From JAZKIX01 sp040384645 (GTDB taxonomy: Bacteria > Pseudomonadota > Gammaproteobacteria > Burkholderiales > Burkholderiaceae_D): a DNA stretch of 21,155 nucleotides. This document shows, piece by piece, positions 1 to 8,131 of the stretch. The translations under genes and the position numbers were made by a program. Location: the NCBI GenBank assembly GCA_040384645.1, contig JAZKIX010000017.1, positions 1-21,155 on the forward strand. Reading direction: 5' to 3'. The first letter of the stretch is position 1. Each line of letters opens with the position of its first letter. The notes under the pieces were generated by a model. It was not told the origin of the DNA. It saw only the letters and a program-made list of their open reading frames with translations, and did no database searches.

Positions 1-59
1 ATAGAAAAAACCTCCCTTGTTCCTTGACAAAATAATCTCATAATAAACTGACTATTTAA

Positions 60-464
60 ATGAAAAATGCTCTAGCATCTTATATTAAAATTATTATGAA
101 AAACCAATATTCTAGCACAATCCTTTCTGTAAACTTGGATGCAGTTGCAGCTAATTATTCTATCTTAAAATCTAAAGCACCAAATGCCAAAGTTAGCGCT
201 GTAGTTAAAGCTAATGCTTATGGGCTTGGTATAGCAGAAATTGTCTCAGTTCTTGTTCGTAATGGTTGTGATGCATTTTTTGTTGCAAATCTGGATGAGG
301 CAATTGCACTAAGATTAATACAGCCGGATGTTAACATATTTGTATTACACGGAATTTTCAGTGGCCAGGAAGATGTATTTTTTGCATACAGAATTATTCC
401 AGTACTAAATTCTATGCACCAAATTAATATATGGCAAAAATATGCCATTCCCGCACGTATTTAA
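60..464 (+). pseudogene. alr: Alanine racemase, N-terminal fragment (truncated)
   Basis: Alanine racemase is a PLP enzyme that interconverts L- and D-alanine for peptidoglycan. The fragment shows the family's N-terminal barrel start (VNLDAVAANYSILKS) and the PLP-lysine motif VVKANAYGLG, with the lysine at about residue 50 from the ATG at 60. A second in-frame ATG at 96 is an equally good start, and neither has a convincing ribosome site. Only about 120 of the usual 360 or so residues are present. Homology stops near YAIP, and the frame closes a few codons later at 464, so the catalytic tyrosine domain is missing. The DNA is very AT-rich, unlike everything from 900 onward, which suggests transfer or a chimeric contig. 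Identification is firm from the motif; the cause of truncation is inference. Confidence 0.8.
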
Positions 465-955
465 AGCGTCTTAAAAAATACTGGCAGGAGTATCAACATG
501 CTCCCAGGGCGTTGTGAATCAGCCCGAGCAAGTAAATCGCTTAATCCCATTGTTTCGCTGCTTGTTACGCCGACCCGGTGTCGGGCCACCTTTGGCTTAG
601 CTTAAGCATGGATAGTGTATTGATATCATAATAAGAAAAATTTCAGAATTTACATGACTTTTGCGGCAAAATGGCAGGCGGATTTTTTGCAAGATTGAAA
701 TTTGACCGACATTGCCTTGTCGTTTTGACCCGATACAAGACGATACAAAATAGGCAACCATGGCTACTTGCGCAATACACAAGCAACCCAAACTATCGGC
801 GAAGTGCGTTGTAAGCGCTTTGAAAAACCGCTTTAACCGAATTTGAAACTTATTTTCCGTATTTGAATCACGGGAGCAGTAGGCGCACTTCCTCGGCCAA
901 CTCCCCATCAGCGACCGCATCCGCAATCTTTGCTCGACCAGGGAATCTAATAACT
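465..955. other. Stretch without a convincing gene, upstream of the efflux operon
   Basis: I find no supportable gene here. Base composition changes from AT-rich to mixed close to 455-470. A short hairpin-like CCCG-GTGT-CGGG lies around 574-585. A 109-codon minus-strand frame (597-926) has no recognisable motif and is probably spurious. The promoter of the efflux operon should lie here, but I cannot place it with confidence. Confidence 0.4.
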
Positions 956-1946
956 ATGAAGCAACCAACCGCTTTTTCTCCAGGTAGTCAGCGCCAGCGC
1001 CACTCTCTTTTTTTAAAACCGTTCAAACGCTTTTCCACAGCCACGGCCATGCTGTCGTCGGCTATGTTGTTGAGCGCCTGCGCCAGTTGGCCGGGGCGGG
1101 TTGCCCCAAGTGAACCTGCGGCGCCAGCCAAGATTGCCGAAGTGGCACCGGCGCAATGGCAAACCCCGTTCCCGCACGAAGGCCAATTGACAGATTTAAG
1201 CCGTTGGTGGCAGCAGTTTGACGACCCGGTACTAACGCAGTTGATCGATGCGGCGCAAGCGGTCAGCCCGAGCGTGGCGTCGAGCAAGTCGCGCATTGCG
1301 CAATCGCAAGCCACCAGGGTCGCGGCTAGCGCTGCGCTATTACCTAGCGTCAATGGCAATGCTGCCGCCAGTCACGGCCGGCAAGATTTGCTGACGCCAG
1401 TCGGCACCAGCGCCACGGTCGGCGTGTCGAGCGCATGGGAGCTGGACATATTTGGCGCTAACCGCGCCGCCGGCAATGCTGCGCAAGCCCGGTTGGAAGG
1501 CGCACAGGCGGCTTGGCACGATGCCCGTGTGTCGGTTGCAGCGGAAGTGGCCAATGCCTACATCGGGCTGCGCGCCTGCGAGGCACAACTGGCGCAATTG
1601 CGTTTTGACGCAACCTCGCGTAGCGAGACTTCGCGGTTGACAGGTCTGTTGGCCGATGCCGGCTTCCAGCCACCGGCCAATGCAGCGCTGGCACGCGCTA
1701 GCGCGGCGCAGGGCAATAGCAATCTATCGCGCCAGCAAGGGCAATGCGATCTGGCAATCAAGTCGCTGGTGGCGTTAACCGCGATTGATGAGCCAAGTTT
1801 GCGCACGCGACTGGCACCGGTGGCCGGCATCGCGCCGATTCCGCAGCCGCCGACCCTCAATATAGCTGCAATACCGGCCGAATCGTTGGCGCAGCGCCCC
1901 GATGTCTACACTGCCGCACGTGAGCTGATCGCCGCCAGTGCCGATG
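956..1946 (+). CDS. NodT-family RND outer-membrane factor lipoprotein, N-terminal part (gene split by assembly artefact)
   Basis: This is the outer-membrane channel of a tripartite RND pump (TolC/OprM/NodT family). The start ATG at 956 is chosen because a lipoprotein signal follows, with a hydrophobic stretch and lipobox LLSAC. AGGGA about 11 bases upstream could serve as ribosome site. An in-frame ATG at 863 would add 31 residues that do not resemble a signal. Family features include PFPHEGQLTDLSRWWQQFDDPVLTQLIDAA and the helical region around WELDIFGANRAAGNAAQA (written here in pieces of the same segment). The frame runs to a stop at 1972, but homology ends at 1946 where unrelated AT-rich sequence begins. 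The protein resumes in frame at 2107-2664 after a repeated segment. Removing 188 bases (1947-2134 or equivalent) gives an intact protein of about 506 residues, normal for the family. Confidence 0.85.
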
Positions 1947-2096
1947 AGTTCTTCAGCTATTTCCTGGGGTAAAATATTTAATAAAAGATCTTCTGATTTT
2001 TGCATTTCCTTTTGCAATTGCTCTGTTCTTTTTTCAACCTCACTTTCGAGTAAGATGTTTTGGTCGCGGATCAATTGCTCATTTTTTTGAGCTTCG
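1947..2096 (-). other. AT-rich foreign insert encoding a nucleotide-cyclase-type linker fragment
   Basis: On the minus strand this 150-bp piece reads as an open frame with a coiled coil (EVEKRTEQLQKEMQKSEDLL) followed by LLNILPQEIAEEL. That arrangement is typical of the helix immediately before class III adenylate/guanylate cyclase domains, and also follows histidine-kinase-like sensors, often in Bacteroidota. No start, stop or catalytic domain is included. Its composition is unlike both flanks and it abuts an N-run, so I read it as a chimeric contig end. Family resemblance is from motif recognition; the taxonomic hint is weak. Confidence 0.65.
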
Positions 2097-2106
2097 NNNN
2101 NNNNNN
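2097..2106. other. Assembly gap (10 N)
   Basis: Run of ten N inside the outer-membrane factor gene. Its length is a placeholder: the flanking repeat indicates an overlap at this point, not missing sequence. Confidence 0.99.
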
Positions 2107-2664
2107 CGTGAGCTGATCGCCGCCAGTGCCGATGTGGCCGCCTCGGACGCACAGCGTTATCCCAAGATCAGCCTGTCGGGCAGCATCGGCGCAATGCATA
2201 TCCGGGGTGGCGGCAATAGTGCCAGTGGCACGGTCTGGAGCATCGGCCCGATTGCGGTCTCGCTGCCGCTGTTCGACGGCGGCATCCGCCGTGCCAATCT
2301 GGAAGCGGCGCGCGCCCGTTATGACGAAGCCACGGTGCTATACGCGGCCAAACTGCGCGGCGCCGTGCGTGAAGTCGAGGATGCCTTGATTGCCCTGCAA
2401 AGTACGGCGGCACGCAGCGCCGATGCCCAGATCGCAGCCGGCGGATTTAATGATTCGTATCGCGCCACCGAAGCGCGTTACCGCAGTGGTCTGGCCAGCC
2501 TGTTCGAGCTGGAAGATGCGCGCCGTACTGCCGTCGCCGCGCAAACTGCGCTGATCGATTTGCAGCAAGAACGTGTGAGCGCCTGGGTCGCCCTGTATCG
2601 CGCCGTGGGCGGTGGCTGGAAGCCGCCCGAGATGATCGCCATGACGGCACAACAAACCCAATGA
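2107..2664 (+). CDS. NodT-family RND outer-membrane factor lipoprotein, C-terminal part
   Basis: This continues the gene beginning at 956. The first codons repeat the RELIAASAD segment and then continue VAASDAQRYPKISLSGSIG, the conserved start of the second outer-membrane-factor repeat (R-P-x-A-A-x-R-Y-P in the family). Later landmarks are PLFDGG (about 2266-2283) and the long helix EATVLYAAKLRGAVREVEDAL, then a second helical run ending KPPEM. A GTG at 2134 could be mistaken for a start but lies mid-domain. The stop TGA (2662-2664) overlaps the ATG of the adaptor gene, suggesting translational coupling and a single operon with the two pump genes. Confidence 0.88.
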   Translation, partial: RELIAASADVAASDAQRYPKISLSGSIGAMHIRGGGNSASGTVWSIGPIAVSLPLFDGGIRRANLEAARARYDEATVLYAAKLRGAVREVEDALIALQSTAARSADAQIAAGGFNDSYRATEARYRSGLASLFELEDARRTAVAAQTALIDLQQERVSAWVALYRAVGGGWKPPEMIAMTAQQTQ

Positions 2665-3833
2665 ATCGTTCAACCATTCAAACCTACCTCGACAATCAAA
2701 TGAAGCTAACTCTTCCTGCCCGTCCTACTCTCATCGCCATCGCCGTCAGTACGGTCATGCTTGGTGCCACTGTCGTCGCCTTCAATGTGCGCGCCGCCGA
2801 TGAAAAAAAAGCCGTCGCGCCCAAGCCTGCCCTGACCGTTACCGTGACACAGCCGCAAACTACCGAGCTGGTACAGAAGCTCAGTGCCAACGGAAGTATC
2901 GCGGCCTGGCAGGAAGCGAGCATCGGTGCCGAAATCACCGGCCTGCGCCTGGCGACCGTGCGCGTCAATGTCGGCGATGCGGTCAAGCGCGGCCAGGTAT
3001 TGGCGACCTTCGCACCCGAAACGGTCAACGCCGACCTGGCGCAAATTAACGCTAGCGTGGCCGAAGCCGAAGCCAATGCCGCCGAGGCCGAAGCCAATGC
3101 CGAGCGCGCCCGCAGCCTGCAAACGACCGGCGCCCTGAGCGCCCAGCAAATCAACCAATACCTGACCGCAGCAAAAACCGCCAAAGCGCGGGTTGATGCC
3201 CAGCGCGCCGCCGCCAAAGTGCAGCAATTGCGCCTCGGCCATACCCAGGTGCTGGCACCGGATAATGGCGTCATTTCTAGCCGCAGCGCCACCGTCGGTG
3301 CAGTGGTTACCGGGCAAGAATTGTTTCGCATGATCCGCCAAGGCCGGCTTGAATGGCGCGCCGAGGTATCGTCCAGCGACTTGTCCCGCATCCAGTCCGG
3401 CCAGCGCGCCGCTGTCATGCCGGCTGATGGCGCCGCGATCAATGGCACGGTGCGCATGATTGCCCCCACGGTCGATACCCAGACCCGCAATGGTCTGGTG
3501 TATGTCGATATCCCCAATACCGGTGCGGCCCGGGCCGGCATGTTTGCGCGTGGTGAATTCGATATCGGTGCCAGCGCCGGTCTGACCTTGCCGCAAAGTG
3601 CGGTGCAACTGCGCGATGGCTTCAGTTATGTGCTGAAAGTGGGCGATGACGCTAAAGTAAGCCAGCTCAAGGTCACCACCGGCCGCCGCGTCGGCGACCG
3701 CATTGAGATCGTCAAGGGGGTCGATGCGAATAGCCGCGTGGTGGCCTCGGGCGGCGGTTTTCTGGCCGATGGCGACACCGTGCGCGTGGTGGAAGCGGCC
3801 ACTGCTGCCGTCAGCCCTGTCGTGAAAAAGTGA
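2661..3833 (+). CDS. RND efflux periplasmic adaptor (HlyD/MFP family)
   Basis: The membrane fusion protein links the inner-membrane pump to the outer-membrane channel. The 390-residue product has an N-terminal signal/anchor (LIAIAVSTVMLGATVVAF). This is followed by a lipoyl-type half motif (GLRLATVRVNVGDAVKRGQV, about residues 93-112), an alanine-rich coiled-coil hairpin (ADLAQINASVAEAEAN to about residue 190) and the second lipoyl half (LAPDNGVISSRSATVGAVV). A beta-barrel with RLEWRAEV comes next. Start 2661 overlaps the upstream stop by four bases (ATGA); an in-frame ATG at 2700, nearer the signal segment, is the alternative. The pump gene begins 10 bases after its stop. The substrate cannot be told from sequence. 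Confidence 0.93.
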   Translation: MNRSTIQTYLDNQMKLTLPARPTLIAIAVSTVMLGATVVAFNVRAADEKKAVAPKPALTVTVTQPQTTELVQKLSANGSIAAWQEASIGAEITGLRLATVRVNVGDAVKRGQVLATFAPETVNADLAQINASVAEAEANAAEAEANAERARSLQTTGALSAQQINQYLTAAKTAKARVDAQRAAAKVQQLRLGHTQVLAPDNGVISSRSATVGAVVTGQELFRMIRQGRLEWRAEVSSSDLSRIQSGQRAAVMPADGAAINGTVRMIAPTVDTQTRNGLVYVDIPNTGAARAGMFARGEFDIGASAGLTLPQSAVQLRDGFSYVLKVGDDAKVSQLKVTTGRRVGDRIEIVKGVDANSRVVASGGGFLADGDTVRVVEAATAAVSPVVKK

Positions 3834-3843
3834 GGAGACGACC

Positions 3844-6800
3844 ATGAATGTTTCCTCTTGGTGTATCCGTAACCCGATTCCCGCGATGCTGTTGTTCATC
3901 ATGCTGACCTTGATGGGCCTGTACGGCTTTCAGGCCATGAAGGTACAAAACTTCCCCGATATCGACTTGCCGACAGTGTCGATCGTTGCTTCCTTGCCCG
4001 GCGCCTCGCCGGCGCAGCTGGAAACCGAAGTGGCGCGCAAGATCGAAAATTCGGTCGCCACCTTGCAGGGCGTCAAGCACATTTACACCATCGTGCAAGA
4101 CGGCACTGCCACCATCACGGTCGAGTTCCGGTTAGAAAAACCGACCCAGCAAGCGGTCGATGACGTACGCGATGCGGTAGCGCGGGTGCGGTCCGACTTG
4201 CCGGGCGATTTACGCGATCCGGTGGTATCCAAGATCGAATTGTCGGGGCTGCCGATCCTGACCTACACCATTGCTTCGAGCAAGCTCGATGACGAAGCCT
4301 TGAGCTGGTTCGTCGACAACACCGTGACCAAGTCCATGCTCAGCGTGCGCGGCGTCGGTGCCGTTTCGCGGGTCGGCGGTGTCACGCGAGAGGTGCAAAT
4401 TGCGCTTGATCCGAACCGCTTGCAGGCACTCAATACGACCGCCGCCGAGATTTCGCGCCAGTTGCGTCAGATCCAGCAAGAAGCCTCCGGTGGCCGTGCC
4501 GATATCGGCGGTGCCGAACAATCCGTGCGTACCATTGCCACCGTGCAAAGTGCAGCGCAACTGGGACAGATGGAAATCGCCTTGTCCGATGGACGCCGCA
4601 TCCGGCTCGACCAGGTCGCCACCGTATCCGATACCGTGGCCGAGCAACGCTCCGCCGCCTACCTCAATGGCAAGCCGGTAGTCGGTTTTGAAATCACCCG
4701 CTCGCGCGGTGCCGGTGAAGTCGATGTCGCCGCCGGCGTACGCAGCGCGCTGGACACCCTGAAAGCGGCGCATCCCGATGCCGTGATCACAGAAGCGTTC
4801 AATTTTGTCGATCCGGTGCAAGAAAACTTCGACGGCTCGATGATGCTGTTGTATGAAGGCGCCTTGCTGGCGGTACTGGTCGTGTTTCTGTTCCTGCGCG
4901 ACTGGCGCGCCACGCTGGTATCGGCCACCGCCTTGCCGCTGTCGGCAATCCCCACTTTTTTTGTGATGTACGTATTTGGCTTCAGCATCAACGTCGTAAC
5001 CCTGTTGTCGATCTCGCTGGTCATCGGGATCCTGGTCGACGATGCCATTGTCGAGATTGAAAACATCATGCGCCATCTGCGCATGGGCAAGACGCCTTAC
5101 CAGGCGGCGATGGAAGCAGCGGACGAAATCGGGCTGGCCGTGGTCGCCACCACGTTCACGCTGGTGGCAGTGTTTTTGCCGACCGCTTTCATGGGTGGCG
5201 TGGCCGGTAAATTCTTTGTCCAGTTCGGCTGGACGGCGGCCATTTCCATCATGTTTTCGCTGGTGGTGGCACGAATGCTGACACCGATGTTCGCCGCTTA
5301 CTTTCTCAAGCCGCCCAAAAAAGCCCATGTCGAACCGGGCTGGATGAAAATCTATATGCGCTGGGCGGCCTGGTGTCTGAAGCACCGCATTATCACCAGC
5401 ATTGCCGCAGTGGTGTTCCTGGTCGGGTCATTTGCGCTGGTGCCGTTGCTGCCGACCGGCTTCATTCCACCGGATGACCTGTCACAAACCCAGGTCAGCC
5501 TCAGTTTGCCGCCAGGCAGCACATTCAAACAAACCCAGGAAGTGGCTGAACAAGCGCGCGTCATCGTGCAAAAAAATCCCCACGTCAAAATGGTGTATAC
5601 CGCGATTGGTGGCGGCAGTGCCGGCGGCGACCCGTTTGCGCCGGCCGGTGCCGCATCGGCCAATAAGGCAACATTGACCATCAATATGACACCGCGCGAC
5701 GAACGTAGCGGCATCAGCAAGCAAACCATTGAAAGCCAGTTGCGCGAAGCGGTGGAGGTGTTGCCAGGCACCCGGGTTAAGGTCGGCTTTGGTGGATCAA
5801 GCGAAAAATACGTGTTGGTGCTGGCTGGCGAAGATGGCCGTGTCTTGTCGGAACATGCGCGTCTGGTCGAAAGTGAGTTGCGCACCATTCCCGGTATCGG
5901 CAACGTGACGTCGACATCGAGTCTGGTACGTCCAGAACTGATTGTGCGGCCTGACTTTGCCCGCGCCGCCGATCTGGGCGTGACCTCGGCCGCGATTGCC
6001 GATACCTTGCGGGTCGCCACGTCAGGCGACTATGAACAAAACCTGGCCAAGCTCAACCTGTCGCAACGCCAGGTTCCCGTGGTGGTCAAGCTCAACGCCG
6101 ATGCCCGCAGCGATATCGATGTGCTGTCGCATCTGACTGTGCCTGGCGCCCATGGGCCGGTGATGCTGGGCAATGTGGCCACCATTTCGATCGACGGCGG
6201 CCCGGCCCAGATCGAACGCTACGACCGGTTGCGCAATATCAATTTTGACATCGAGCTCAACGGCCAGCCGCTGGGCGAAGTCGAGAAAAATGCCTTGGCC
6301 CTGCCTAGCCTGAAAAACCTGCCGTCCGGCATCATGCAAACCACCGTCGGCGATGCCGAAGCGATGGGTGAATTATTTGCCAGTTTCGGTATCGCGATGC
6401 TGGCCGGCGTGCTCTGCATCTACATCGTGCTGGTCTTGCTGTTCAAGGATTTTGTGCAGCCGGTAACGATCCTGGCAGCGCTAGTGCTCTCGATCCCGGG
6501 CGCTTTCCTGGCCTTGTTCGTCACGCACACTGCCTTGTCGATGCCTTCCATGATCGGTCTCATCATGTTGATGGGTATTGCCACCAAGAATTCGATCTTG
6601 TTGGTCGAATACGCCATCATGGCGCGTCGCGGCCATGCCAATTCACCACCCATGTCGCGCTGGGATGCCTTGCTAGACGCTTGCCATAAACGGGCGCGCC
6701 CGATCGTCATGACCACCATTGCGATGGGTGCCGGCATGCTGCCGATCGCATTGGGCCTTGGGGTGGATCCAAGCTTTCGCGCACCCATGGCAATTGTGGT

Positions 6801-6933
6801 GATCGGCGGTTTGATTACCTCGACCTTCCTGAGCTTGCTGGTGATCCCGGTCTTGTTCACGTATGTTGACGATCTGATGCAATGGGTGGGCAAGCTCGGA
6901 CGCAAAAAGGCAGTCGTGGAGAAACTGGCTTGA
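3844..6933 (+). CDS. RND multidrug efflux pump, HAE1 family inner-membrane component
   Basis: The 1029-residue protein is a proton-driven drug exporter of the AcrB/MdtB class, of normal length. GAGGAGA about six bases upstream of the ATG at 3844 is a strong ribosome site. The N-terminus (IRNPIPAMLLFIMLTLMGL) is the first membrane helix, and NFPDIDLPTVSI is the conserved start of the porter domain. The proton-relay acidic pair lies in VGILVDDAIVEIEN (D399, D400), and the helix-10 lysine in GIATKNSILLVEYA (K915). The family's two-fold repeat of six helices plus periplasmic loop is visible. It is the last gene of the three-gene operon, with a strong palindrome following. The regulator is not in the window. 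HAE1 assignment is firm; drug specificity is unknown. Confidence 0.96.
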   Translation: MNVSSWCIRNPIPAMLLFIMLTLMGLYGFQAMKVQNFPDIDLPTVSIVASLPGASPAQLETEVARKIENSVATLQGVKHIYTIVQDGTATITVEFRLEKPTQQAVDDVRDAVARVRSDLPGDLRDPVVSKIELSGLPILTYTIASSKLDDEALSWFVDNTVTKSMLSVRGVGAVSRVGGVTREVQIALDPNRLQALNTTAAEISRQLRQIQQEASGGRADIGGAEQSVRTIATVQSAAQLGQMEIALSDGRRIRLDQVATVSDTVAEQRSAAYLNGKPVVGFEITRSRGAGEVDVAAGVRSALDTLKAAHPDAVITEAFNFVDPVQENFDGSMMLLYEGALLAVLVVFLFLRDWRATLVSATALPLSAIPTFFVMYVFGFSINVVTLLSISLVIGILVDDAIVEIENIMRHLRMGKTPYQAAMEAADEIGLAVVATTFTLVAVFLPTAFMGGVAGKFFVQFGWTAAISIMFSLVVARMLTPMFAAYFLKPPKKAHVEPGWMKIYMRWAAWCLKHRIITSIAAVVFLVGSFALVPLLPTGFIPPDDLSQTQVSLSLPPGSTFKQTQEVAEQARVIVQKNPHVKMVYTAIGGGSAGGDPFAPAGAASANKATLTINMTPRDERSGISKQTIESQLREAVEVLPGTRVKVGFGGSSEKYVLVLAGEDGRVLSEHARLVESELRTIPGIGNVTSTSSLVRPELIVRPDFARAADLGVTSAAIADTLRVATSGDYEQNLAKLNLSQRQVPVVVKLNADARSDIDVLSHLTVPGAHGPVMLGNVATISIDGGPAQIERYDRLRNINFDIELNGQPLGEVEKNALALPSLKNLPSGIMQTTVGDAEAMGELFASFGIAMLAGVLCIYIVLVLLFKDFVQPVTILAALVLSIPGAFLALFVTHTALSMPSMIGLIMLMGIATKNSILLVEYAIMARRGHANSPPMSRWDALLDACHKRARPIVMTTIAMGAGMLPIALGLGVDPSFRAPMAIVVIGGLITSTFLSLLVIPVLFTYVDDLMQWVGKLGRKKAVVEKLA

Positions 6934-6965
6934 GCTAGAGGCGGGACACGACCGGTCGGAGGCAT

Positions 6966-7017
6966 TGTCGGGTTAAAACCCGACCTTGCGCAGATTTGGT
7001 CGGGTTTTAACCCGACA
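6966..7017. terminator. Double palindrome / likely bidirectional terminator after the pump gene
   Basis: Two 19-base arms (6966-6984 and 6999-7017) form a perfect inverted repeat around a 14-base spacer. The right arm is GTCGGGTTTTAACCCGACA. Each arm is also nearly palindromic by itself (GTCGGGTT/AACCCGAC with a 2-base centre), so either one large cruciform or two small hairpins can form. It lies 33 bases past the pump stop and before the next gene. There is no strong T-run, so terminator function is inference; a REP-like repeat is the alternative. Confidence 0.65.
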
Positions 7018-7057
7018 GCCTGCCGGCATTTTATTCAAAAGAAAGCACGTCCAGCCT

Positions 7058-7957
7058 ATGCATATTGTCAGTCCGCCGCTGGAACAGGTTCTGAAACACC
7101 CGCTGGTATTTGTACTCAGCACCCTGAAAGGCTTCCGCGCCAATCAAGGCTTATTGCTGGCGGGTGCGGTCGCGTATTACGCCTTGCTGTCGATCATGCC
7201 GCTGCTGATCCTGACGGTGATCGTACTGTCGCATGTGATCGATCAGGCCGCTTTGCTGCAAACGCTGGGCCATTATCTGGAATGGCTGGTGCCTGGCCAA
7301 TCAAAAGCCATCGTCGGCGAACTGGCTAATTTTCTGCTGCATCGGGACGTGGTTGGCTGGGTCTTGCTGGGTACCATGCTGTTCTTCAGCTCGCTCGCAT
7401 TTACCGTGCTGGAAAACGCGATGTCGGTCATCTTCACCCACCGCGTCGCAGTGCGCCGCCGCCACTTCCTGATCTCGGCGCTGCTACCGTATTGCTACAT
7501 CTTTTTTCTCGGACTGGGCCTATTACTGGTGACGCTGGTATCGGGCGGCTTGCAAGTGCTGGGGCAGGAAAGCATTGAATTCCTTGGCCATAGCTGGTCT
7601 CTGCATGGCGTATCTGGCGTGCTGTTTTATCTGCTCGGCCTGGGTGGCGAAATTTTTGTGCTGACCTCCATTTATCTGGTCATGCCGAACGGCCGTCTCT
7701 CGATCAGTCATGCCCTGATCGGTGGCGTCAGCGCTGCACTGCTGTGGGAAATCACGCGTCATATACTGGTCTGGTATTTCGCCACCTTGTCGCAAGTAAA
7801 CATTGTCTACGGTTCCCTGACCACTGCCATCGTGGTGCTGTTAAGTCTTGAAATCGCCGCCACCCTGTTCTTATTCGGGGCCCAGATCATTTCGGAATAC
7901 GAGCGCTTGGGCAAGAATGAGCAAGCCGTCGAGGTGCCGGTATTTCATACGGATTGA
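7058..7957 (+). CDS. YihY/BrkB-family inner membrane protein
   Basis: A 299-residue polytopic membrane protein of the YihY/virulence factor BrkB family (formerly linked to RNase BN), whose molecular role is not settled. Family features: LAGAVAYYALLSIMPLLIL near the N-terminus, the central YLLGLGGEIFVLTSIYLVMPNGRLS segment (as two adjoining pieces), and the C-terminal ILVWYFATLSQVNIVYGSL with LFLFGAQIISEYER. About six hydrophobic helices are visible. The ATG at 7058 is preferred: a longer frame from TTG at 6986 would start inside the preceding palindrome. The ribosome site is weak (GAAAG). It is separated from the pump operon by the palindrome, so probably expressed independently. Confidence 0.9.
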   Translation: MHIVSPPLEQVLKHPLVFVLSTLKGFRANQGLLLAGAVAYYALLSIMPLLILTVIVLSHVIDQAALLQTLGHYLEWLVPGQSKAIVGELANFLLHRDVVGWVLLGTMLFFSSLAFTVLENAMSVIFTHRVAVRRRHFLISALLPYCYIFFLGLGLLLVTLVSGGLQVLGQESIEFLGHSWSLHGVSGVLFYLLGLGGEIFVLTSIYLVMPNGRLSISHALIGGVSAALLWEITRHILVWYFATLSQVNIVYGSLTTAIVVLLSLEIAATLFLFGAQIISEYERLGKNEQAVEVPVFHTD

Positions 7958-8131
7958 AGATAAATATGGGGAGTATATCGAAAAATACCTATTGCTGCGC
8001 TCGTATTTTGCGGCTTAAATTTAATACTATAGCCAGTATATTTTTTGGTTTTGTGCGGTACATGCCTGCCCCCGTTGTACAAACTCGTTATAGCCCGCCT
8101 CCCGCCGCCGTCAATTTTGAAAGATGCCTTG

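Larger units (their letters stand above)
1919..2134. repeat. 28-bp direct repeat flanking a contig join
   Basis: The 28 bases at 1919-1946 are repeated exactly at 2107-2134. Both copies are read in the same codon phase (RELIAASAD). The first copy runs into AT-rich foreign sequence and the second follows directly after the N-run. This is the expected result when two contigs share an unresolved overlap, so it is most likely an assembly artefact and not a biological duplication. Confidence 0.9.

Noticed and set aside
24..53. TTGACA promoter before the alanine racemase fragment
   Set aside because: TTGACA is present at 24-29 but no -10 element sits at 16-18 base spacing, so I did not list it.
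597..926. 109-codon minus-strand frame upstream of the efflux operon
   Set aside because: No family resemblance and no ribosome site; likely chance.
1925..2134. True transposon insertion with target duplication in the efflux gene
   Set aside because: The 28-base repeat is too long for a typical target duplication, the insert has no terminal repeats or transposase, and an N-run lies at its edge; an assembly join fits better.
2706..3902. Very long minus-strand open frames opposite the adaptor and pump genes (also 4210-5385)
   Set aside because: Shadows of GC-biased coding sequence; histidine/glycine-rich without domains, while the plus-strand genes are certain.
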